From contig JANATG010000002.1 in NCBI GenBank assembly GCA_029449235.1, forward strand, positions 2,790,001-2,854,000: 64,000 nt of DNA. The letters are read 5' to 3'. Positions 48,784 to 59,972 of this stretch are shown piece by piece; position 1 is the stretch's first letter, and the number at the start of each line of letters is the position of its first letter. The notes below the pieces were generated by a model, which was not told the origin of the DNA, did no database searches, and worked only from the letters and a program-made list of their open reading frames with translations. This DNA is from Linnemannia schmuckeri. Taxonomy: Eukaryota > Mortierellomycota > Mortierellomycetes > Mortierellales > Mortierellaceae. A program made the translations under genes and the position numbers.

Positions 48784-48798
48784 TGATTTCATGCCACA

Positions 48799-49129
48799 AT
48801 TTTTTTTCCTTTTCATCAGGTGCACCGCAGTCCTGCTTTGAGAATGTTGCTCAGTCCTTTCATCTGCCTCACTTAGACTCCTCGCCTTGGTCGGCGAAAT
48901 TCATACCGAGTTAAAAAGTAATAGTAAGTGCTGGGAAACAGATGTCTGCACGTGACGTTTGGCCAATCAGTGAGCGACAAAGCATCCTTTCCACCTATTT
49001 CCGTTTTTAGTGGCTTGGTTTAGATAAGTCTGGCACTTGGGATTAATAAAAACGTTCTTTTTTTTCTCCATCTCATCATCCTTTTCCATCTCCTTCACTT
49101 TCTTCACAAACTTTTTACAAAAAAGAAAA
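48799..49129 (+). promoter_or_regulatory. Cyclophilin promoter with CACGTG and CCAAT
   Basis: CACGTG at 48949-48954 overlaps TGACGT, and CCAAT at 48963-48967, 163-181 bp before the ATG; a CT-rich leader follows (49060-49120). Such elements are common in eukaryotic stress and secretory promoters; the binding factors are not known. The inverted repeat begins only about 150 bp further upstream. Confidence 0.5.
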
Positions 49130-50330
49130 ATGGTTTCGTTCAAGCGCGCCTTGTTCTTTGTCGTCGCCGCTGTCGCACTTGCAGCTTCTGCGCATGCTGG
49201 AAAGGGCCCTGTCATCACCAACAAAGGTAATTCCGCTTCTCATTTCAACCCAACTCTGAGTTATTCTGGAAGATCGCGCGTTTCGGGTACTTATGTGTTT
49301 AAAGCAACTTTATCTTTTTTTTGTCATATCTGATGTAGTCTACTTTGACATTGAGCAAGATGGCAAGTCCATGGGCCGTGTTGTTATTGGACTTTTTGGA
49401 AAGGTAATCATATGACATCGAACAGCAGGACAAATAGGGACACCATATCAAAGAGCATTCTGTGTATATTAACGAACCTGAGTATGAACTCGATACCTGG
49501 TCAATATTATTACTCTCATTAGACTGTCCCCAAAACTGCAGAGAACTTCCTTGAACTCGCCAAGGGAACTCATGGCTTTGGTTATGCTGGATCGTCCTTC
49601 CACCGTGTCATTAAGGTACTTTTTGCCTCTGTTTCTGTCGTTTTTTCTTGAACCCCTTTTTATTAATTCTTACTTTAATGATGTCGTCGTAATGAATCCT
49701 TTTGTGCATCCCAGAATTTTACTTCTTACTAATTATGTTTGTACTATTCTTACTACTCTTACACTTAGGATTTCATGATCCAAGGAGTACGTACAACTTA
49801 CATGGGCACCAAAAAAAAGAGAGGCGTATCACGATGATTTGGAAAGAAGGCGTTAATATAGCATATGTGATGAATTCTTGTGCTTAATAGGGTGACTTTA
49901 CCAATGGCAACGGAACTGGCGGCAAATCTATCTACGGAGCCAAGTTTGCTGATGAGAACTTCAAGCTTCGTCACACTGGCCCTGGAATCTTGAGCATGGC
50001 CAACGCCGGCAAGGACACCAACGGATCCCAGGTAACGTATCTTCATTTTGTTTAACGATCGTTAAGGCTCGTGTGTTCTTCCGAAATAAACATCACAGTT
50101 TAGTTAACCCACGTACTCTCTCCTCATAGTTCTTTATTACGACTGTCAAGACCTCTTGGTTGGATGGACGCCACGTTGTTTTCGGCACTGTCTTGGAGGG
50201 TATGGAAGTTGTTACTGCGATTGAGAACACGCCCACTGCCCCCGGCGACCGCCCCAAAGCTGCCGTCACCATCGCCGCCTCTGGCGAGCTCGAGATGGAG
50301 ACAGATAAGGTTCTTCATGCTGAGCTTTAG
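49130..50330 (+). CDS. Secretory-pathway cyclophilin, peptidyl-prolyl isomerase (204 aa)
   Basis: Cyclophilin-B-type foldase. Six exons: 49130-49226, 49339-49403, 49523-49615, 49769-49786 (only 18 nt), 49891-50031, 50130-50330; every junction GT..AG and in phase. Signal peptide MVSFKRALFFVVAAVALAAS with a likely cut after AHA. The cyclophilin core is complete: FHRVIKDFMIQGGDF (catalytic Arg; the 18-nt exon encodes DFMIQG), GPGILSMANAG, GSQFFITT and SWLDGRHVVFG with the cyclosporin-binding Trp. The protein ends VLHAEL; the last four residues resemble a KDEL/HDEL-type ER retrieval signal, which would place it in the ER lumen (inference). AATAAA overlaps the stop region at 50333. Confidence 0.95.
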
Positions 50331-50495
50331 AAAATAAATTGATATCGGTGGCTTAGCCTTCATATTTTCTAGTTGCATCTTTGCTGCGCATTGCTTCATT
50401 ATCCTCGTTGACATTCTTGCACCCATCAACAACCACAACAAGAACTTCTCGACATTCACAAGAGGAGTTAATTAATTACTGCTTATCATACAGTA

Positions 50496-53400
50496 ATGGC
50501 CGACAGCGGCGACTCACTCGAGGTCTTCATCGACCTGCTGCCTCGCCATCGACAGTACCACGGCCAACTCGCAGCTGACCTTGATCGCATACTTACCTCT
50601 AAACAACAAGCTTTGTTTTCCACTCAGCCAGCAGCCCCTGTTGCACGTCCACGAAACAACCACACCACCACCACCACCATCACTATTCCCGGCTTTGCCA
50701 AGCAGGTCAAGCGATTAGTCAACCAGAGCATGTCAACCCTAACTCAATGGACTAAGCTTCTTAATGCGCCTACTACCTCAGACATCGTCTCAATGCAACC
50801 TCTACCAGACCTACAATCCGCTCTCATTACTCCTTCGTCGGCCAACACAGAAGCTGTATTAAAGACTGGCAGAAGTCTGGCCCAGGCACCTCAAAAACTT
50901 TCGGCTGCTGGACCAACAAAAAACGCTCTCTCTGGAGTTTCCCACGCTGTGACCAACAACAACACAGGATCAACATCGCAGATATCATATGGAGGGCGAG
51001 CGCAGCACTCAGTTTCAAAAACAGGTGCAAGACCCTGGATGTCAGCGAGCGGAACAAATACCAGAGAAGACGATATATCCAAAGAAGCCCAGCCTGTACC
51101 ACCGACTGATGGATCTGACACGGCAGACTCGGAGAACTCGCGAGACTCCGTTTATCGCACCGATCAGCCCACCTACTCGCACGTCGCCATGTTGGTCGAC
51201 ATCAGTTTCTTGAGTGTGCGCGCACTGGAAGCCTTGGAGAGCAGGGCCTCGACCGGCCTGTTTGAGATCGAAAAGGCCCGATCCAACCTGATCACCAAGA
51301 TTATAGCCCTTGGCATGGTAATATCAACAGTCGATACTTCGAGTCTTCAGAAGGAAATAATCATGAGTGAATGATGGATTCGCTCTTATTTTTTTTCTTT
51401 TCTCTATTGTGTGTAACAGAAAAAGCGGGCACTGCAGGAACTGAGAATTTTACGGGAGCAGTTGATAGCAGGCGCCATGGTTGTGTGGGATGAGCCAGAT
51501 TTGGCCGTCAGGGGCCAACAACTTCCGTCCGTATCCAACACTCGATTGTACCCAACATCGAGATTGTCCTCAAGCGAATCATTACAAAGAACGTATCAGG
51601 ATTTGTTCTCATTTCCATTTCCCAACAAGGTTGTCAGCGATCTGGAAGCTTGTCCTTCAAAGCAATTGCCCACATCCTCGCCTTCAGGCGGCGTTGGTCC
51701 CACCCAGACGTTTGTCCTGCTAGTCCAAGCACTTCACAACAATGCCGTGCGATGCTGGATGGACGTTAGAAATGGATCCTTAGCTCACGTGAGTAACAAA
51801 AAGTATCGATTGCTTCAATTGCTTTGCAAACAATATGGTCCGCCTACTTAACCCCTTCCCCTTCCATTTTATGCGTAGTTACTTTATCCTATGCTCACCA
51901 GGAAAGATTCGCCCTACGACTGGTGTGTTTGTATCGCCAAGTCTCAGCCAAAGCTGGCACAACAGTCCTTGGACGCTCTTTTCCGGCTCTTGTTTATCTC
52001 GGCAGGAAAGGCGGTTGAAAACGACTCAAGCCGAGGTACAGTCTAATTTAAACAATATCGGTGCGCATTGGATCGGCGAAATGCAATTTTCACCATGTCC
52101 GCTGACAGTATTCATTCATCACTCTCTTTTGAATTTAGATGGACATCGCAGCGCTTTTTTGCTAAGAATGTTAGGGATCAGACACCACGCCGCTTTCAAG
52201 CATTTTTCAGGGACCAACGACGGGAGTATCTGGGACAGAATCATGCGATGCGGAGCGGAATATGAAAGGTCGACCAGGGAAGGACGGACCCAAACAGATA
52301 TAATAGTTCTCGTTACAGCGTACAAAGAGATCTTTGAGTTCGTGCAGGAACTATCTCCCATCGACTACTCCAGCAGTCACTACCAATCTTGGTACACACA
52401 CATGGCGCATTTTGGCTCTAAGGTACTGAACATTTGCTTGTCCCACCATCATGACGGGAATGTACCAATGGCAAGCAATTTACTGACAACATTTGCTGCA
52501 TCTGAGTAGATGGATGACGAAACGACTCAAGCCTTTGTCCACAGCATTAATCCAAGTATCCGGGACACTCGTATGATCAACAGCATGCCTTTTCAGTTGT
52601 CAAAATCGCCCACACCACCAACACACCTTCCATCTCAACTGTTAACCCCCGTTGGGACTAACGAAGCTTTTCCACATACTTCGCGTTCTATTACAACCCA
52701 ACCAACAATCTCGCCCATGCCACCGGCCGGCTACGTGTCCGTAGGTCAGGTCTTTAACTATCTCGAAGAGGCTGTCGAGGCACTTCGAAAGTTCCAAGAC
52801 TTTTTACCTGTGTGGCAGAATGACTCTTTACCAGGTATATTTCAACGATGACGGCTCATTGTGAAGATAACTGTCTTTTTAACCCATACTAACCATGCAT
52901 GTCGGCTTGATGTATGCTGTTATGTAGCGAAAGACTTAGAACAGTCACTGTCAATCACCAGGGCTTCCCTGTTGTCCTTGCAGAGTGCTCTTTCAGCATT
53001 TCCAGCAAAGACTTTGACGACGGCTACTCTACAAAACATCGCAAGGATATTTCGATCAATGGACACCTTGCGCAAAATCGGAGTGAAGACACTTGACAGG
53101 AAAGAGAAGGACGAGTCGAGCGGCGGTCTCAAACGCACTCAAGGCTCACCATCAGGCACGACCATCGCTACAGGATTGACAAACAAGCAATTGCAACTGC
53201 TTGGATGCATTCAAACTATCCTTCCGTTTTTGTCAGATCTGACAGAGGTCCTGTGGAATGCAGCCCATTCCTGCTATCAGGTTTGTCGGCCGATTTACGA
53301 AACTGCATGATAGAGCAATGGACGAGTCCGCTTTTGTGTTGGCGGCCTTTATCGCCTTTCTAACGCAAATCCTGCACATTTTATAGGAGTGGTACGAGGG

Positions 53401-56400
53401 AGATCGGAGCACCCGACCTGACCCGCTAAAACTATCGTGCGCGCGGGTCGATGCGATATTGTTCCTTTCTCGACTTTACTTGCTCAACGTAGCTGTTTCG
53501 ATCGGACAACCTCTGCCTAAACCGATGACGACATATCTGGAGTCAGCGCTTCGGACCGCGGGAAGGATGAACGATCGAGAATCGCTTCCCTGGATATCGA
53601 ACGCATTTTACAACTACGGTGGTTCTCTTTTCAAGTCAAATCGGCAGAAGGAGGCCGTTCGCCCTCTGGAGCTGGCCATCCAATCCTACCGACTCTTCCT
53701 CGGCGACAATCTGTTGGAGTGCTCAAGTCCTGCAGAATCTTTGCCTGCCGCTCGTGGAATTATACAGACCTCTGCCAAAACAGATTCAATGACAGAGGGC
53801 CGTCTGGTACTGGCCAACCGATATGACGTCTTGGGTGTGTGCTTTCAATCCCTTCATCAAATTGATCAGGCCTTGGAATGTTTTAACACAGCTCTGCGCA
53901 TCCTACCTGTGGAGGCTTTTCGGCAGATCGATCATGTTGCTCTCGGAGATATAAAGACCAACCATCTACCAGCCGCCAAGCTTCTCAACCGTCGTGCCCG
54001 CACTCTGCTGATGATGGCCCAACCTCGGTTTTTTTCCTTCCTATCGTCTGCACCTGAGCTCGAGGCGAGGCTGACAAGGCATGGACAGGACCCATATTTA
54101 GCGGGCGCAGTTCAGGAGTATGAAGTAGAGCTACTCTCAGTATTGGGAGTGAAGGCGAACCAAACACGACTTCGCAACTTGGAGCAGATCGAGATTTTGA
54201 ACCACCTAGTCACCAAGGTTTATCCAGGAGGTAATCGTCTCGCTCATCCAGTTCGGCGTGCGAGAATCTTGGTTCGCCTTGCCATGCTCTATGAAGGTCA
54301 GGCGAATCAAGCCTTGCATGGCCAAGCCCTTCAACTAGTCGAAGAGGCGATTGAGATTCTGAAGGAACGGGATCTCAAAAGCGATGGGTGCTTGGAGCCA
54401 GTCAGGAATCACCACCTTGCGATGGCATACACCTGGCAGGGTGTTCTTGAGCATAATAGGGACGAGAGTGGGTCGCCTCAGAAGTCCAAGCCGTTCCTGA
54501 TTGCTCTTCAACTATGGGAAGTCATTCTCTCTGGTGTTGAATGCTTTGCTTCCTGGGAGAAGTCCAGTATATTAATGGGGGCTGGTCGGCAGACTGGGAT
54601 CGAGAAGGTTCGAACACAGATACCAGACCCAGAGCAGCTCTATGGGCACCTTCAAATGCTTGCGGATTGCTTTGGGATGATTGATTACAGAGTCTTGCAG
54701 GTGCAGACCTATCGGCTAATGTTACGCCTGTGTAATGGGATCCTTCCAGTGTCGGAGCAAACGTGCGCTGGTAAGCTATACATGGGCCGCATGTCGAAGG
54801 TTTTTTCATGATACTATGGCTCTGTGTAACGCAATTATTAAATGTGCTTTTCCTCATATAAATAGACTCCGTACGGATTTATTCGAGGATGGGTCAAGCA
54901 TACTTGGCTCTTGGATACTCGGGAAAGGCAAAGACGACCCTTGATCATGGCAAGGCTATTCTGGAGGAGATGTCGAAGCGCTCGGACGGTTTTACCACGC
55001 AGTGCGAGGTCTATCCACTTTGGCTACTTGCGCACAGCCTATACTTGACGTCCGTTGGCCACAAGTCCCAGGGTGTAGCCGCATACAATCAAGCACAGCG
55101 GTACTCCCAGGTGTACATGAACCAGGCCTTGTCCAAGTCCACCAGCACGTCGCGTCATGCACTCAGCGTTGGCGTAATTTCGAGATCTGTGGAGACCAAG
55201 GTACAAAGGGCCATGGTGGTAGCGGAAGCATCCTTGGCGCGATCCCGGTTACTTTTCTTCGAGGACAATCTTCCAGAGTCCATTTCTGATGCAATGAGAG
55301 CACTCAGGCAGTTGAATAGGATCATTTCGACGCTTGCCACCGCAATCGAGGCTTCTCAACAGGATTCGACCGTGATCTGCCAACGCCCCATGGATAACCC
55401 TTTCCTCATCCGAGAGGAACCTACGGATCGCAACACTCCTGCAACCAAGACAACCACTGAGAGCAGTCAACGGCGACAAGGTATCGAGCTGCTGGCGACT
55501 CAGCGCTATCAGTGCTTTATTTTCCGATTGCTCAGCGAGGTCTATCATCAACTCTCACGGCTGCATCTTGTCCAGGGCAGTGTACAGGAGACGGAATACT
55601 TTGTCAAGGAAGGCCAGCATATTGCCCGACTGTCAAGGGCCGCCAAGTCTCTGGGTTGGTTCATGCTGGACCAGGCGCATGTGGGTTTATTGAAACACGA
55701 GTGGGAGGAGAGCCAGCAGATTCTCCATACTCTAGTGATGGACGATGGCGATGTTGATACCGTTATTGGGTCATTGGAGATTCAGGACGCTCGGATTCAA
55801 CTGCTGCATGGCGACCTGTACTTTGCTACAGAGAGATTCGACCGATCCCTGCGCGCTTACTATCGGACGGATGAAATCCTGACGTACTTGATGGACAAGT
55901 CGGTTATCATGGGCCTGGAACAGCTGGTGATACGAGAACCTCAAACTCCCAGGGAGAAGAGACTGGTGACCCTTTACCAGTGCCGAGGGTCGAGTCACCA
56001 ACCGATACAGGAGTCATTGGGGATGGATTCTGCTCGGGGATCGCCAAGAACCGAAAAACTGGAGTGTGCTTCTTTGAGTGAGATCAAAGCCATGATGGGA
56101 TACAGAACAAGTTTGATCTTTAATCGCATGGGACAACGAGCGCAGGCGAGGGAGTTGGTCGAAAAATCCAGAAAGGAGGATCCTACAGCGCTTACATCCG
56201 CAGAGTATCATCTCACCATGGCCAAGATGCTGATGTTAGATTTGGAGGATGCGATGGCCAAGCACTTGATGTACGCCATGATCCCGGAGTCGGCTCTGGC
56301 CGTCGGTCTTTTTCAGAAAACCCGAGCGCAAGGACTGGCCCCTTCATCGACATCGTTGGCCCAGACTGTTGGCCCAAACAGCAGTAATACATTCTCGCCG

Positions 56401-59312
56401 CTAGAATCACACCCTGCTTCCCCGTCGACTTCACCTTCTGTGCGGGTTACAAGGATGTCACGCCGTCGCCGCTCGCAACTTGCATTCCAGCAACCTTTGG
56501 GTCAAAGCCCTCTTGGTCCTCCTCTGGGAATAACTGGGCTCTCACAAGGAGCAAAGATGAATACGACGCGACAGTACGTGGACATCCTAGTCGAAGCTAG
56601 AGCGCATCTTATTGACGCGTTTCAGAGCTCCTTTCACACTTGCCCAACCCATGTCGTCGCGGACATATGCTCCAGGCTCGCCTATCTTGCTATACTGGAA
56701 TCCTGCTTCTACGTTGAGGTTCTCAGAGGTGATTACACGAACGAAATCTTGCCGAGCGGCGAGCGATCGAATTGGCAAACGGACGTTTGGAGGGTGGCTG
56801 CTCGAGCCGCTTGTTCGTTAGAGATGGCGAAAGCTGTCACACAGCGGAGAGAGATGCACGGGTTGATCAAGCAAAAGCTCTACCCGACGCTGCCACAAGA
56901 AGATCAGGCATGGCCAAAGGATATTGCAAGCAAGGATGACCAGTACGTCCTGTCGCACGAGCCTGGAGAGTCGCAGTTCCATCATGGACCAGAGTTACAG
57001 TCCCACAAGCACAAGATTGTCACCTTTGTCGGGCTGGAAAAACCTCGTCCCCTGCGCCTGTTCCCTGCGTCTGATGTTGACAGCGACATGAGAGATTGCC
57101 GAAGTGGCGATGTGGAGGCGAGAGAAGATGCAAGGATGAGTTGCCACAGACACCAGACCGACTTGGAAAAGCAAGCGCAGCTGAATTGCGAGCTTTCGCT
57201 ATATCCTTCATCGACATTAGGCAACAACAGACCGTTCTTGACGAAGCTGGATAGGATATACCATCAGGACGCCAAGATGATGTCGGGAACGGCGGACGAT
57301 TCTTTGTCTTTCCAGCGGGACTTTGTCGATATATTGCCTCAGCACTGGACTGTGGTCTCCCTCACGATGGATGTCAACCGTGGTGTACTCTACGTCAACC
57401 GTCTTCGCGCCAACACGATGCCATTGGTTGTCTGCCTTCCCTTGAATCGAGCCCAGCTGCGAGAAGGAGATGGGGACGTTGGATCGGGTTTGGGCTTTGC
57501 CGCGGAAGTTGACGGGGAACAGGACTTTAGTAGGGCAGAGCCTTTGTCATACGCTGGAGCCTTCGAAGAACTGCAGGACATTATGAAGGAGAGCCAGGAA
57601 ACGCTTTCTATTGCGTCGACAGCGATCTCTGGTCACATTCCTGCATCAGGGATCTACGGAGTGACATCCAAATCTTTCACATCTAACCGCCAGCCTGTTG
57701 AACTGACCAAGGAGGCCAAGGCTGAGTGGTGGAGCCGACGCCAGAATCTGAATGATCGCTTGCGTTTCTTGCTGAGCACTATGGAGGACCAGTGGCTCTG
57801 TGGACTAAAGGGCTTAATCCAGTCGCACAACACACCGGCAAATGAGGATAACTTGCTGGGCTTCAAGAGGACTTTGGAGTTGATTATGTCGCAGGCAGGC
57901 AACAGTATGTCGGCAACCCCTGCTCGCAATTTGCGATCAGCTGGCCGAGGACATACCGAAATGGAACGAACTTCCGCGGTCGAGATTGAGATCAACGTCG
58001 ACCTCTGCCGAGCCATACTGAACCTGGGCGATCAGCCTACCAAGTCGGAACTGCGCGATCTGATCTACTTTTTGCTGGACGCCTATCTTTTTAAGAACGT
58101 TGCAGCACCTGGGCCCATGGGTGCTTCAAGCAGCGGCAGTGCCTGGTCCACAGCTTCATCTTTTATCGAGTATTCCGAGGAGCAATTCGGCCGCATCGCG
58201 ACGCAGATCCGAGAGGCGCTACGATGTTACTGGGAAGCTGAGGTTGCGGCCAATAACAATGGCTACGACGAGGGTGCTCATGTCATCTTGGTCCTTGACA
58301 AGCACCTACAAATGTTCCCGTGGGAATCGTGCCCTGTCCTGAGAGATGAAGCGGTGTCGAGGGTGCCATCTATCTGGTTCTTGCGGGACCGGATACTCCA
58401 GCAGCGATACCTCCTTTCTCAGCCTCAACCTCAGGACAGTCTCGCGCCAACTAACAAAACAACGGGGAATACGGCTCTTGTCGAACAGCATGATTGGAGA
58501 GATCTGGAGGTAGATGGACAAAAGACGTTTTATCTGCTAAATCCCGGCAAAGATTTGAAGAGCACGGAAGAGGAGTTCAAGGACTATGTGCAATCCCAGC
58601 CAGGCTGGAACGGAATCATTGGTCGTACACCCCTGGATATGGAGTGCATTCAAGGTCTTAGCAAAAATGACTTGTACATGTAAGTGATTTTTTTTGTATT
58701 TTTTCTGTTCACATCAAGCTATCTTTCATTTCCCTGCTCAAAACTGACCAGAGGTGCTTGGGGGTGGGGGGTTTTTTTTCCTGGGCTCATGACAGCTACT
58801 TTGGTCACTCTGGAGGCGAACAGTATATCAAGCCGACGCAGATACGTAAGCTTGGGCATTGTGCGGTTTCCATTTTACTCGGCTGCAGTTCTGGATTGCT
58901 TAAAGGCAGTGGAGAGTTCGATCCTACCGGGAACGTGATGAACTACTTGCTCGCGGGTTGCCCTACGGTTGTGGCGAATCTGTGGGATGTTACTGATCGA
59001 GATTTGGACCGCTTTAGCAAAGCTCTTTTCACACTCTGGGGACTTGACATCTCTGGCAATGAGAACGAAGGCACCCTGACAAGCGCATCACGAGACTCTG
59101 TGTGGTCATCTGGCTCGCCTATGGACGGATCGCACAGTGACATGGACGATTCCGGCGTCATGGGTACAAGAACGCGTCCTTCTTTACAGAGACCAAGGCT
59201 GTCGATTGTTGAGGCAGTCAAGGAGGCCCGGGAGGAGTGCAGACTGAAGTACTTGGTTGGTGCGGCTACAGTGGTATATGGTATACCCTGTTTCCTGAAG
59301 ACGAGATCCTAG
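50496..59312 (+). CDS. ESP1: Separase (2674 aa)
   Basis: Cysteine protease that cuts cohesin at anaphase onset. Nine exons: 50496-51317, 51420-51788, 51879-52035, 52139-52422, 52510-52834, 52928-53280, 53387-54770, 54866-58679, 58796-59312, all in phase. The large N-terminal part is alpha-helical, TPR/ARM-like (e.g. LVLANRYDVLGVCFQSLHQI, RMGQAYLALGYSGKAKTTL). The C-terminal clan-CD caspase-like domain has LVLDKHLQMFPWESCPVLR, the catalytic His in YFGHSGGEQY (His2507) and Cys in LLGCSSG (Cys2533), then AGCPTVVANLWDVTDRDLDRF and the end GAATVVYGIP. The last intron (58680-58795) falls just before the His. Most separases read FGHGSG where this has FGHSGG. A Ser/Asp-rich insert follows the catalytic Cys. 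Larger than yeast Esp1 or human separase. No securin-like gene seen nearby. Confidence 0.93.
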
Positions 59313-59972
59313 AAGCAACAGGTAAATTTACATAAACAACGGCGACCGTTTGAACTAGCTAGCCACTCGACACAATCAGGCCGATGACTGCATACGGATA
59401 TTGTAAGCACGCGGCCATTGGAGAATCAGGATAAGAGCGATTAATCCACCTTTCTTGCCTTGTCTAAGGCTTCTACTGCGCTATCAACCAAACGACCTTC
59501 ACAATACTAACGCTATTATGGATCTCCACAATGTGAAATCATTTAGTATTTGCAGAAGGCGTTGAGGTGGCAGGAAGGAGAGGCAGGAGAGGTGTACTTG
59601 TCAGATGTCGCCTTTCTGCTTCGGATAGTGCAAGGAGAGAGACTGAACACCGGATGGTATCTTCAACCTTGTCTTCTCAGCTCAGACAATTATGAATTCC
59701 ATGCCGGCATCCTCATGACAGCATCCATATTCCCTCCCGATTGGTGACATCCTAGCTATCATCTAAAGGCACCACTTCGCATTTCCCTCGAGGGCCAGGT
59801 CATCGACTCTCGCATCGTCCTGGTCACTGTAAACCCGGCCCTCACCCAAGCTAGTGCCTAGCTGGCTAAGAAAAACACCAGAACAAGAAATAGACATGAT
59901 CTCCTCCTGTCAAACCTGTATGGATGTAATCATGTGAAGAGTACGTATTTTAATCTTTTTGAGCAGTAGTTT
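59313..59972. other. Convergent intergenic region
   Basis: 660 bp between the ends of separase (+) and SMC2 (-). A 65-codon open frame at 59550-59747 has no domain or leader and is not called. Otherwise UTR-like. Confidence 0.55.

Larger units (their letters stand above)
44356..48798. repeat. Right arm of giant inverted repeat (4443 bp)
   Basis: Inverse of 39493-43938, with the order of contents reversed. Its outer end lies 331 bp upstream of the cyclophilin ATG. Imperfect inverse similarity continues to about 48816 (ccttttcat against atgaaaagg on the left). Confidence 0.97.

Noticed and set aside
39493..48798. Missed-adapter or chimeric-read artefact as the sole explanation of the palindrome
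   Set aside because: Such artefacts give a perfect palindrome without a unique spacer; here 417 bp of unique sequence and decaying edges separate the arms. A mis-join in assembly is still possible and is kept as a refutation test.
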